Of a stretch of DNA of 64,000 bases, positions 22,201 to 31,600 are shown piece by piece. The position numbers and the translations under genes were made by a program. The stretch covers positions 4,323,501 through 4,387,500 of the forward strand of contig JAWRVZ010000030.1 in NCBI GenBank assembly GCA_037043235.1, written 5' to 3'. The notes under the pieces are model-generated. The model did not search any database, was not told where the DNA came from, and saw only the letters and a program-made list of their open reading frames with translations. Source of the stretch: Rhodeus uyekii (lineage: Eukaryota > Chordata > Actinopteri > Cypriniformes > Acheilognathidae). Position 1 is the first letter of the stretch. Every line of letters begins with the position of its first letter.

Positions 22201-23472
22201 GGACATTTGCCCTAGAAAAAACAAGAAACCTGATAGTCGCAAGCGCCCTTTTATATGTCCACCACATATATCTAGATTAAAGTTGGCATGAAATTAAAGT
22301 TACAATTATCGTAGGAAGTTGGGTACTGCTAACTAAACAGAGGCAGATCTCAATGCCATTTGTGGAGGCTATTTAGTCCCAGCCTCCACCGAAACAAACC
22401 TTATGGAGAGAACAGGTATCATCTGGAGGGGAGGTTAACATTTTTTATTAAAGATTATGAGTGCATATGAATAAATAAATAAAAAATTGTGCACAGATAA
22501 ACATTTACATTCTGTAAAAATAAAGAAAAAAAGTACTGTCAATTTTGATTTCATGGTGACTTTAAAACACACATGCAACTCATGTTGGTTTCATAAGGTT
22601 TAAAAAAATGTAAGGTAAAGGTAAATATGAATTAATTTTATTTTTAAAGAGTATTAACTTTGAAATATTTTTTTAAAAATTGGGAAGTCATGTCACATTA
22701 CATATTACATCTTAAACTTCGATTTATTGCAATAAAGAGGTCAGATTATCTGATATTTTATGATATACTGTGAAAAAGAAGTGCACTTCATTTTATTAAA
22801 GGCGCACTTGTAAGATAGGATACTTCAAATCTTAAAAGTATATATTTAATAAACTGTGCTTGCAGATTATATAATACTTATGAAATAAAAAGGCACTTAA
22901 GTGTAATTACACTTTCATAATGATACATTTAAAGTTTTATTTTAAAGTACATGTTAAATCACTGTTTTAATAATCTTTTGTTGTGTTTGAATAAAATTCA
23001 CTTATTTTGAGGTGTAAAGTTTTTGATCATTTAACATCATATGCCTTATTGTGTGTGTGTGTGTGTAAACTCACAACTCAACTTGCAACTCACTTCATTA
23101 CAAATGCCTAATTCAAAATGTATTTAATACAAACAAGTTTCAACAGAATGATATTAATGTATATTTTAGTTTCGCCTGTCAGCACATCCAGCAGATTACT
23201 TTAAGCATAATAAAATAGAATTATGAAAATATAAAGATCCAAGTCCAACTTAAGTGGGTCAATAAAACACTATTAAACAGCTGCATTTCACGTCAATTTA
23301 AATTGATAGTTTGTCTTTTAATTGCAAACAGAATGGCATGAAGTGTCCGCATGATCACCTGCTGTAACAGGAGTCGGATGAGCAGCTCGTGCCCGCGGCG
23401 AGCCTGCAGACCTTGCCGCACGTATGAGGACGAGACCAGTGTTTCGCTCAGCTTGAAATTTTCGCTGTTCAT
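6857..23472 (-). CDS. sepsecs: SepSecS, O-phosphoseryl-tRNA(Sec) selenium transferase (11 coding exons)
   Basis: The enzyme converts O-phosphoseryl-tRNA(Sec) to selenocysteinyl-tRNA(Sec) with selenophosphate and PLP, the last step of selenocysteine synthesis in the cytosol. Coding exons on the minus strand: 23472-23359, 22211-22057, 18901-18783, 18650-18492, 17278-17125, 16100-15998, 15906-15777, 12924-12833, 10326-10233, 8941-8851 and 7091-6857. They join in phase to 1446 bases, 481 residues plus stop. Family residues fall at the human numbers: R97 and Q105 (in GRSGD...AAVQPK), the PLP lysine K284 (SLDKNFMVPVGG) and R313 (PGRASASPS). The start is the first ATG of an N-terminus like the mammalian one. 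The protein is about 20 residues shorter than human because the acidic C-terminal tail is replaced by a short one. All introns are GT-AG except intron 5, which appears to be GC-AG. Assembly is from sequence; the residue roles are family knowledge. Confidence 0.95.
7624..7810. mobile_element. Short foldback MITE in sepsecs intron 10
   Basis: Begins GGTAACACTTTATTATACAG and ends AATAAAGTGTAATC, inverted with respect to each other, with TAACCCTAATCC inside. Looks like a common cypriniform MITE; superfamily unknown. Confidence 0.6.
7995..8664. mobile_element. Tigger/pogo-like non-autonomous element
   Basis: Termini CAGTGATCCCTCATTTATCG (left) and the complement CAGTAATCCCTCAACGCTTC (right), with TA on each side (7993-7994, 8665-8666). 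This matches Tc1-mariner/Tigger ends. No transposase frame is left. Confidence 0.85.
8189..8210 (+). repeat. (CT)n microsatellite
   Basis: Eleven CT units. Confidence 0.95.
8851..8941 (-). CDS. sepsecs: sepsecs coding exon 10 (aa 374-404)
   Basis: Encodes AMSLNCLQTHSHAAV and then TQLGSMLFTRQVSGAR. The first half diverges from mammals but keeps the length; the second half is conserved. Donor GTGAGC. Confidence 0.92.
10233..10326 (-). CDS. sepsecs: sepsecs coding exon 9 (aa 343-374)
   Basis: Encodes ELYSHLAQELKTLAERHGER and then LLHTPHNPISL. Acceptor TCCCGCAG; donor GTGAGG. Confidence 0.93.
10806..11035. repeat. Interspersed TIR-like repeat
   Basis: Left part GACAAGGCTTAAATTAA and right part GCCTTGTCTGG are inverted to each other; interior AT-rich. 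Probably a MITE, boundaries approximate. Confidence 0.45.
11049..11122. repeat. (TA)n microsatellite, 74 bp
   Basis: Uninterrupted TA repeats. They generate a spurious YIYIYI reading frame. Confidence 0.97.
11130..11655. mobile_element. AT-rich foldback element (copy 1)
   Basis: Contains TTTAAAGTGCACTT-type motifs and ends AAAGTGCACTTTTTTCACAT, shared with copies at 22.77, 28.45, 43.95 and 51.65 kb. The full family has ends like CCTTGTGAAAAAGAAGTGCA in inverted orientation. Non-coding. Confidence 0.55.
12833..12924 (-). CDS. sepsecs: sepsecs coding exon 8 (aa 312-342)
   Basis: Encodes GRASASPSLDVLITLLTLGA and then NGYKKLLSERK. R313 is conserved. Acceptor CTTCCAG; donor GTAAAA. Confidence 0.95.
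13045..14225 (+). mobile_element. Remnant LTR retroelement with repeat-bearing ORF
   Basis: The 3' LTR runs 13905-14225, starting TGTCATAGTC and ending TTGACA, with AATAAA inside and a purine tract GGGAGGGGGCAATAT just before it. At 13053-13085 a short stretch repeats the LTR piece GTCTTGTTCTAGTTTGTCAC, so the 5' LTR is mostly lost. The interior has no reverse transcriptase; it holds a frame ending in tandem peptide repeats. Confidence 0.65.
13501..13668 (+). repeat. 27-bp minisatellite encoding IPESVPVRE repeats
   Basis: Six imperfect units of ATTCCAGAGTCTGTTCCAGT plus GAGAGAA; the 27-bp length keeps the frame. Preceded in frame by QRKKKQSSSKVSSENSANEH. The frame ends soon after at a stop. 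Confidence 0.85.
14686..14961 (+). mobile_element. Solo LTR
   Basis: 276 bases beginning TGTCAAATGC and ending CACCTGACA, with AATAAAGACTATTGTG as a poly(A) region. Flanks ATTAC and ATTAT are a near-perfect 5-bp duplication. No internal region is present. Confidence 0.65.
15777..15906 (-). CDS. sepsecs: sepsecs coding exon 7 (aa 269-312), PLP lysine
   Basis: Encodes GSRVGRIDAFVQSLDKNFMV and then PVGGAVIAGF. K284 in SLDKNF is the Schiff-base lysine of the family. Donor GTATGT after one base of codon 312. Confidence 0.96.
15998..16100 (-). CDS. sepsecs: sepsecs coding exon 6 (aa 234-268)
   Basis: Encodes LEELAVLCAKHDIPHIVNNA and then YGMQSSKCMHLIQQ. Acceptor GTTTTACAG; donor GTAACA in phase 0. 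Confidence 0.95.
16207..17019 (-). mobile_element. Tigger/pogo-like element with transposase tail
   Basis: Left terminus CAGTGGAGTTCACTTATCTC; right terminus complement CAATGTCGAGCTCGGTTAAC; TA on both sides. A minus-strand frame at 16785-16510 ends SLEAFVFKPTVKGKKQQSIL then DFVKKP, which looks like the last residues of a pogo/Tigger transposase. The catalytic core is missing, so it is non-autonomous. Lies in sepsecs intron 5. Confidence 0.8.
17125..17278 (-). CDS. sepsecs: sepsecs coding exon 5 (aa 183-234), GC donor
   Basis: Encodes FEPVVIENVLEGDELRTNME and, after a variable stretch, HSTTSCFAPRVPDR. Reading frame and homology require the exon to end at GACAG before GCAGGT. The nearby GT four bases downstream would shift the frame of exon 6. 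Confidence 0.92.
17346..17646. mobile_element. MITE with GGATCCCACTTTATATTAG termini
   Basis: Left end GGATCCCACTTTATATTAG is complementary to right end CTAATATAAAGTGGGTCCC over about 19 bases. No coding potential. Confidence 0.75.
17786..17915 (+). mobile_element. tRNA-derived V-type SINE (copy 1)
   Basis: Degenerate B-box GGTCATAGATTCGATTCCC followed by the conserved 3' domain CACTTTGGATAAAAGTGTCT seen in fish V-SINEs. The tRNA-like head is decayed. Confidence 0.7.
18176..18335 (-). mobile_element. tRNA-derived V-type SINE (copy 2)
   Basis: Minus-oriented copy: tail TTTGGCAGACACTTTTATCC at the low end and tRNA-like GGGAATCGAACC...GAGCTACAGG at the high end. Not a functional tRNA. Confidence 0.75.
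18492..18650 (-). CDS. sepsecs: sepsecs coding exon 4 (aa 130-183)
   Basis: Encodes [20 protein letters not shown] and WPRIDQKSCFKSMVTAG, nearly identical to vertebrate SepSecS. Donor GTAAGA. Confidence 0.96.
18783..18901 (-). CDS. sepsecs: sepsecs coding exon 3 (aa 90-130)
   Basis: Encodes [20 protein letters not shown] and the following residues; R97 and Q105 (phosphate/PLP contacts in the family) are present. Acceptor CTCTCAG; donor after a single base of codon 130. Confidence 0.95.
19236..20398 (+). mobile_element. 5'-truncated L2-type LINE
   Basis: Translated pieces RLDYCNALLGGCPARLI, HISPVLSNLHWLPIKHRIHF and SFSYLAPKLWNSLPITVREA form the C-terminal end of an L2-type reverse transcriptase ORF, with one frame break. 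A 3'UTR follows, ending TATAAATAAAGGTGACTTGA, common at fish L2 tails. Only the last ~1.2 kb remains. Confidence 0.8.
20684..20835. repeat. Tandem repeat, ~51-bp unit, about 3.5 copies
   Basis: Unit CTGATTGGTCAGATGACCCA followed by GTCTGTTGTGATTGATCTACTC. Near-identical copies, so probably recent. Confidence 0.88.
22057..22211 (-). CDS. sepsecs: sepsecs coding exon 2 (aa 39-90)
   Basis: Acceptor TTTTTTCTAG, then GKCPEEGWSEST; contains MDSNNFLGNCGVGEREGR, a family signature near the active site. It ends in phase 2 before donor GTTGGA. Confidence 0.95.
22765..23190. mobile_element. AT-rich foldback element (copy 2)
   Basis: Starts TGTGAAAAAGAAGTGCACTT and resembles the 43.95-kb copy for several hundred bases. 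In sepsecs intron 1, close to exon 1. Confidence 0.6.
23359..23472 (-). CDS. sepsecs: sepsecs coding exon 1 (aa 1-38)
   Basis: Starts at ATG 23472 with MNSENFKLSETL and ends ...LIRLLLQQ before donor GTGATC. It is 38 whole codons and closely follows the mammalian N-terminus. The upstream sequence is GC-richer than the surroundings, as expected near a promoter. Confidence 0.93.
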
Positions 23473-23760
23473 GTCCTTTCAGTCTTTGAAAAACGCTGCG
23501 GGAGAATATCTTTGCGCGTGCTGAATAACGTGCTGACACGAGCACGAGTGTCTGAAACGGTGGTTTCGGAAAAGTGCTTGCGAGACTGTCACGCTACGGA
23601 TAAATCGATGTGAGGTTAAACATTTTCTAATATTTCTGAGTCAGCATGAGTTTCAAACCGATCAGCTTAAAGCGTGCTGTTTACTTCCGGGTCAAAACTC
23701 CTCCCCCTCTGATGACGTCATATTTTCAAAGTAAAAGTCCTCAACATGCGCGAATTCATG
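23473..23760 (-). promoter_or_regulatory. sepsecs: Probable sepsecs promoter region
   Basis: Sequence upstream of the sepsecs ATG is GC- and CpG-richer than its surroundings (for example CGTGCTGACACGAGCACGAG) and includes a TGACGTCA-type CRE palindrome at about 23713-23720. No TATA box is obvious. Position-based inference. Confidence 0.4.
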
Positions 23761-25578
23761 CACTGTTGCAGTCATTATATGGGAACTTTATATAATTAGT
23801 AGTGCTTTTGATCGATTAAAAAATAATTTAATTTAATGGAATCTATTTAGCAAGAATAACAACTAACGACTCGTTTGAGCTTCAATGTGTTTTCTCCAGG
23901 TTTTGTGAAGTCACAATGTTACTCATTTAAATAATCCCCACCCATGAAATACGCAAAAAAATGTGCTGCATTAGGAAGACAGCGTTGTCTCTACGTTGGA
24001 AAGACGTTATTTTCCCCACACCATTTTCAAACTCATTTGTTTTACCTTCCTAAGACTAGCAAGCATAAAGAAACACAGATTCCAAGTATTCCAATAAACA
24101 TTTATTTTCATAAAGTCTGTTTCCACAAAGAAATGTGAATGTTTTGTTATTAAAATAAACATCAATCAGTATGAATATAAGAGCAAGGCTGTAAAGAGCA
24201 TCTTTCTAAATATATTCTACAGTATTCTGCCCTAAAGCAGGGTTCAGAATTACCCTCTCTGTGCTTTAACATACAGTTTAGTGAAGCTTGCACAATTCAG
24301 CAGAGAGAATAGACCTTATTCACTGTAGCACCATCTTTGATTTTTAAGGGTAATGAAAGTGAGGCTGGGAAGCATAGACATGCATCTCTTCAATAGCTTG
24401 TACTGTTAATGTTTTTGGATTGTTCAGACAATACAAGCTATGGAAAATTATGAGCGATATAGGAGCATTTATATCGGTTTTCATGCAGTCTATCCCTCAC
24501 AGCCTCGCTTTCATACCCGTCATACGCTGCTCTGAATAAGATCTACAGAGGATGCATTTGAAATCGCATAGAGCAACATCTCATTCTGCAAACTCACACC
24601 AGCAAGAAAGATGTGAAATCGACTATTTGGATGGAATGCATGACACAAGAAATAAAGACCGAAATGATGATTATACACACACAATCTAAGAAAATAGGCA
24701 CTTTCAAATGTATAGTATGATAGTTCATATTCAAGAGTTAAAGGGACACATCTAATGCAATATTTGATCAATTTAAAGACTTCCTATAACGCATTAAAAG
24801 TATTTTAATACAAATTAATTGTCTTGTGATGCACCTTAGCACGCATAGCTAAATCACAGTTACAATACACCTTCAGTATAACGCATTAAATCACACAACA
24901 AACAACCGATTTCAGACGCAACAAGGAATCTGCAAATATTATAATGCATTTTATTTAATGCTTTGTTTACCATTATTTATGATTAGATGTAATGCACACT
25001 ATGAATACCTATATAACGAATTTTAGATAAAGGCTTTACTTAAAGTCGTTTCAGTCTGAATCGGTAATGCATAACCATTATATGACTCTTCTGAAAGAAA
25101 AAATATATTCAACTATGAAGCAGAATCATTGGTGCATCTTCAGAAGAAAAAAACTAGTTATTGTGCGTCTTTTTTAGCTATTATAATTAACAAAAAGCAC
25201 GTTATATAACCTGTATAAAAAATATATGGTCAAAGTTCAGGTTAAGTACAGTAATTAATAAGATATTAATTTATTCATTGGTCTCATCTAAACAGGAACG
25301 TGAGAATGCGACTTCAGTTTGGTTAGAATGGAGAAAGTTAAACTCCTCATCGACAACTTAATGCTTTCATATTTCTTCTTCAATCCCAGAGCCACCACTA
25401 CTCTCATAATCACAATCAAACATGTACGTATCACACAAACCCTTTTGATGTGGACAGCAAATTAGACAACAAATCAATTGGTTCTTAAAAGAAAGACAGA
25501 AACGGGACAAAGGACAGGACAGGACAAAACGAATGTGCGTTTAGAGTGGAACGTCCTGAAGAGCGTGTCCTTTCCGTC
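23761..25578. other. Gap between sepsecs and aco1; contains the aco1 3'UTR
   Basis: No ORF with recognisable similarity. Minus-strand AATAAA motifs occur near 25260, 24950 and 24101 and could end aco1 transcripts; I cannot choose between them. Confidence 0.5.
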
Positions 25579-25695
25579 CTAATTTTCCGACATCTTCCGA
25601 ATCATGTAGTTGAGGATGCCACCATGGTGGAAGTAAGTGAGCTCCACATCAGTGTCGAACCTCATTTTAGCCTGAAAAGTCTTCCCTGTGTCCAG
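25579..25695 (-). CDS. aco1: aco1 last coding exon (aa 853-890 and stop)
   Basis: Encodes LDTGKTFQAKMRFDTDVELT and then YFHHGGILNYMIRKMSEN-TAG. Acceptor CTCTGCAG. The 3'UTR runs into the 2.1-kb gap before sepsecs. Confidence 0.95.
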   Translation of the reverse strand: MDTGKTFQAKMRFDTDVELTYFHHGGILNYMIRKMSEN

Positions 25696-28600
25696 CTGCA
25701 GAGATGAACGAAACACACAGGGAGAAAAAGAGATGTAAGGGAGTGTTATTTTAGTATGGTTTACATATAATTATAGGATTTAGCTTTAATTGTTATACTC
25801 TCATGTTAGTTTAAGTTGTAGTATTTCTTTCCTTTTTTATATATATAGCTTTAATTTCAGTCTTTAGTTTTAGTCATTGAAGTACATTTCAGATTTAGTT
25901 CAATAAAGAATATATATTTCCATAATGATATTTTACATTTATGCATTTGGCAGACGCTTTTATCCAAAGCGACTTGCATTGAATTCAAGGAACACATTGA
26001 TATTCTAATCAGTTCTTTCTTTCCCTGGGAATCGAACCCATGACCTTGGCGTTGCAAGCACCAATGCTCTACTGGTTGAGCTACAGCAGTGGTTCTCAAA
26101 TAGTGGGGCGTGCCCCTTTTTTATGCCAGGGAGTAGTTTTCTTGCACTGAACAAGAGCACACAGCACAGAGCAGCAGATATGAAGTTCAGATCGGTCAGA
26201 ACGGTCACATATCGTTCATATATGTCACGGGATCAACTGCTATCTGGCATTGAGCCAGAGACGGACGGGCTCAGCACAAAACAATACATTTACTTTGAAA
26301 AATACACTCGGATGTCTATAAAGAGGAAATCCATTAAATTATAAACTGACAAGGTATTTTATTCATATCAGATACACATTGTATTGGGAACTATAATCTT
26401 CACTCTGTTCTTCTCCCACTTCACCGGCCACTTACTATCATGTATTTCAAAAGAAGTGACTGAATTGATGTGTAAATCAGACAAATCAGATTCTCTGAAC
26501 TGCGGCGCAAACAAACACAGCAGTGCCCGTCGCGCTTCACAGATCAACGAATATGATCATTATAAAGGTTTTTAAGCGACAAAACACATTCACTTCCACA
26601 TATCTGAGAATCTGAATATCAGGCAGTTGATGACAGAGCCGACAAGTTGGTGACTGTTTTGAAGAAAAAAGAAAATAAATGTGATACATCTATCATACAG
26701 CTCTTTTTGTGACTGCGGTATGTCACATGACAAGCATGATGCGTCGCCATTGAAAAAATAAGGCGAAAGTTGGGGGGGGGGGGCGTGACAGAAAATACTT
26801 GAAAAGCACTGAGCTACAGGACAGCTTAATAGTTTTGGTTTTAGTTCAAAATAGCAACCCTTATAAAATGAAGTGGTTCTTAATTAGTAGCAATGCCAAT
26901 GAAAATGAATGGATGAAAAAAACTCCCACATGTTCTACTGATTGCCATGATGATAGTGTCTGATGTTATATATAATTATACGTTATATTCAAGTCTATTT
27001 ATATTTGATATATTACAATTTGTCATTAGTTCGGAATTAAGAATTCACTACATTGCATCACAAATTTTCGAAATTACATTTTTCTTATTCATCTTGTCAC
27101 GTTAACAATTTTGGATGTTGATGGCCTGATGCACTTCTTGGTAATATGAATAAATATTAAAGTGCCTGTTATGCTATTCTAAAGGTTACTACATTTGTTT
27201 TGGTGGTCTCCGACAATAGGTTTATGCATCCAAGGTCAAAAACTTTCCAGTAGCTTAAACAGTAGAGTGTGGCGCTTGCAACGCCAAGGTCATGGGTTCG
27301 ATTCCCAGGGACAGCAAGAACTAATTAGAATGTCGTGTTTCTTGAATGCAATGCAAGTCGCTTTGGATAAAAGCATCTACCAAATGCATAAATGTACAAA
27401 ACACTTTAATTTTGTCATAATGTACATTGTAGCAGCATCTCTTAAACGGTTTGATTAGACCGTTTGTTCTTGCAGGAAAACTGGAATTACTGACGACTCG
27501 CTCAGGCAGTTAAAAATTGGTTCTTTCTTTTGGGACGTTGTCTTTTGTAGACCTTTTACATGCCAAACTACATGAAAAGTAATATCCAAAAAAAACATAA
27601 TAGGGGCACTTGATTCTAAGTACATTGTTGTATACTTGTACTGTGTTGGGTGTCCACTTGATGAAAGCAGTTGAGAGCCACAGATTTAAGGCAGGGTTTG
27701 AGGTGGAATCATAAGCTGTACCTTGATGTCCACAGTCATTCTGGGAGTGAGCTGTGAGGGAATCATCACAGTGTATCGCTCGCGGCCAGTGAGCCCGAGG
27801 CTTTCAGCGCTGTCGCCAGGCAGGTACTCGAGAGGAATGACACCCATGCCCACCAGATTACTGCGATGAATCCGCTCGTAACTCTCTGCTAGTACAGCCT
27901 TGATGCCCTAAGGGAGAAAATCAATAGCAGTAACACTGAGACGGTTGCACACTACACACTTTTTTGTAGTGTTCAGAAACTGGATGCGACCCCTTCTGTC
28001 CTGATTTCCTTGAGGAGAGGATCTATGGGCTTTTTCAGATCTTTCGATCTAACAAACAAAATAAGTTCGAGACAATGGACTCATGAACGCCGAACATTAT
28101 TGAGAACATTATTCTTGGTACGTTTCAGTCTTCAAACAAAACTTTGGTCCAACAAAGTTTAAGTTTAAATACCGTCTGGGTTGCAGGCTTCAAGAAATCT
28201 TTATGCATTAGGACAGTAGGCGGTCCTTTGTGGCAGTTCAAACTCCAAAAGCAATCTGTTCGACTGCGTTTTTGACTTCCTCATGAAGTGGTCAAAAGTG
28301 GACAAGCTCAAAACGATTCAGACCCATTAACACCTGTATTTAGTGTCGTCCAATTATGATTGGATTTGATAAAATACTAGGTGTAAACAGGGCCAAAGAG
28401 TCAAGAAGACTCATTCAAAATGTACATGCAAAAATAATCATGGGTGTGATACCCCTTGTGAAAAAAAGAAATACAATTAATAATTGTTATATACTTAAAT
28501 AAACATACTTAAGTGCAAACTGAATGTAATGTTATTGGGTACTTAACTGCATGTTAATTGAAATTAAATGATGCATTTTAGTTTAAATTCATGATAAATG

Positions 28601-31600
28601 TAATTAGCTGAACTTACTGAAGAGTACTTTTTCCTACCGCCTTAAGTAGGACTTAAGTGCATCTTTTTAAAATGACTTCTATTGACTGAAACATGGTTAA
28701 AGTGAACTGCCGAATGCACTGACAAACATTTATATTAAGCCAAAATGTACTTTCTATTAAAACTTGTATGGCATATATTTGTAATTAAAGAAGTTGTAAT
28801 TTTGTACATTTCAAAATACATTAACGAATAACACACAACAGTTAAATATATAATCAAGTACTTTACATCAAAATTAGTGTACTTCTTTAAAGTACAACAA
28901 AAGATTATTTAAACATGATGTAAACAGTAGTTTAAAGTAAAACTTCATTTGATATTACAAAGAAACAGTTATGAAAGTGTACTCTCGTTAAGTACACTAA
29001 AGTTGGCTTTTATTTTATTAATATAATGATATTATCTGCAAGGAGAGTTTACAATAAATATACACACTCACCTAAAGGATTATTAGGAACAGCATACTAA
29101 TACTGTGTTTGATCCCCTTTCTCTCTCAGAACTGCCTTAATTCTACGTGGCGTTGATTCAACAAGGCGCTGAAAGCATTCTTTAGAAATGTTGGCCCATA
29201 TTGATGGGATAGCATCTTGCAGTTGGAGGAGATTTGTGGGATGCACATCCAGGACACAAAGCTCCCGTTCCACCACATCCCAAAGATGCTCTATTGGGTT
29301 GAGATCTGGTGACTTTGGGCCATTTTAGTACAGTGAACTCATTGTCATGTTCAAGAAACCAATTTGAAATGATTCGAGCTTTGTGACATGGTGCATTATC
29401 CTGCTGGAAGTATCCATCAGAGGATGGGTACATGGTGGTCATAAAGGGATGGACATGGTCAGAAACAATGCTCAGGTAGGCCGGATCCATGTTCTCATTC
29501 TGTTTACGCCAAATTCTGACTCTACCATCTGAATGTCTCAACAGAAATTGAGACTCATCAGACCAGGCAACATTTTTCCAGTCTTCAACTGTCCAATTTT
29601 GGTGAGCTCGTGCAAATTATGGCCTCTTTTTCCTATTTGTAGTGGAGATGAGTGGTGCCCGGTGGGGTCTTCTGCTGTTGTAGCCCATCCGCCTCAAGGT
29701 TGTGCATGTTGTGGCTTCACAAATGCTTTGCTGCAAACCTCGGTTGTAACGAGTGGTTATTTCAGTTAAAGTTGCTCTTCTATCAACTTGAATCAGTCGG
29801 CACATGACCTCTGACCTCTAGCATCAACAAGGCATTTTCTCCCACAGGACTGCCGCATACTGGATGCTTTTCCCTTTTCACACCATTCTTTGTAAACCCT
29901 TGAAGTGGCTGTGCGTGAAAATCCCAGTAACGGAGCAGATTGTGAAATACTCAGACCGGCCCGTCTGGCACCAACAACCATGCCACGCTCAAAATTGCTT
30001 AAATCACCTTTCTTTCCCATTCTGACATTCAGTTTGTCTTGACCAGGACCAACCCCTAAATGCATTGAAGCAACTGCCATGTGATTGGTTGATTAGATAA
30101 TTGCATTGAGAAAATGAACAGGTGTTCCTAATAATCCTTTAGGTGAGTGTACATATACTTAATATTTGAAGTACAATTATTTTTCATAAGATTCAAACTG
30201 ATTGAGACTGCAATAATAAAACTGATGTACTGGAAATACCTTTTGTCCCATACATATAGTTTCTAAACAGTTATCCCGTCCAAGACACCAAAAATATATT
30301 TCTGTACAAACACTAAATGAACTAAAAGTCTTACCAGCAGGAAGGGCCCTTTAGCAGCCCAATCCCTAGAGCTTCCAGATCCATACTCTTTGCCCGCCAG
30401 AATCAAGAGAGGATGACCAGCCTGCTGATATTTTTCTGCAGCATCAAACACATCCATCTGTAATAAAATAATAATTACAATTGTCAAATGAGAACATTGC
30501 TCTGATATGGAAAAACATATAATAACATGGATTATTAGTATAAATGTAATTACAATGTTGTTAACTATAACATTATTGTAATGTAATATTTACAGTCTCA
30601 TACCGTCTCTCCTGTAGGAAGATAGATGGTGCTTGGTGCTTGCTTATTTAGAAACTTGTTAAAAATGCGGATATTGGCAAACGTGCCTCGAGCCATGACT
30701 GCGTCGTTGCCTCGACGAGAACCGTACGAGTTAAACTCTCTTGCAGTGAGTCTAGCAAAAGAAAGGGATATTTTATCACCCGTAGTGTTGAGTCATATCT
30801 CAATTTTAAAGATGATGTATACCAGACTACAGAGAGATAGACATGTAACAGCTTGACTTCTAGAGCATGCTCAAGAAGTATTAACGTCTTACCCATGGCT
30901 AGTTAGGTAGCGTGCAGCAGGGCTGTTACGTGCAATGTTACCAGCAGGCGAGATGTGGTCTGTGGTCACAGAATCTCCCAAATTGAGCAGTACATATGCA
31001 TCTATTATGGGCTTTGGTGTTTGGAGATCCCGGGTCTAAAAATGGAACATTAGCAAAGCAGTAGAATGCTTACAGTTCTTGCGTTTCACTGTATTGAATA
31101 TGCAAAGAAAAATAAAATATAAGACTACTCAAGTATACTTATAGAGTACCGGTTCATAACTATGTTTCTCAAAACCCTCAAGTACAATACCTATTTAAAA
31201 AGTGCACTTCGTAATAATGTCCATCAAAGAAGATGCATGCCAATTTTCAACCTCATGCATCATACGGTTGTAGTTATAATGGTTTTTGTAGTTATAGCTC
31301 TCCCTATTGGCGGAAATTTACAAAACTTGGATCCTCAGAATGTCCTGTTGTTTTTGTGCGTCAAGTTTCATTAAGCTTGGACATTGCAGTCAGCAGCTGT
31401 TAACTAAATCAACTTAATTGCATTGCTTTGTCAAATTCTTTTGAAAACTAATTCCTTAGCTTCTGGGTGCCCATTTAGGTGAGGATTAGACCAACTAAAT
31501 TTCTTGGTGGAAATTAAATCAAAGATATATATACAGTATATAGGGCTTGACACAATTTTGTTTCTAGCCCTTACAATTTAAAAGTTATGATCCAAAATGC

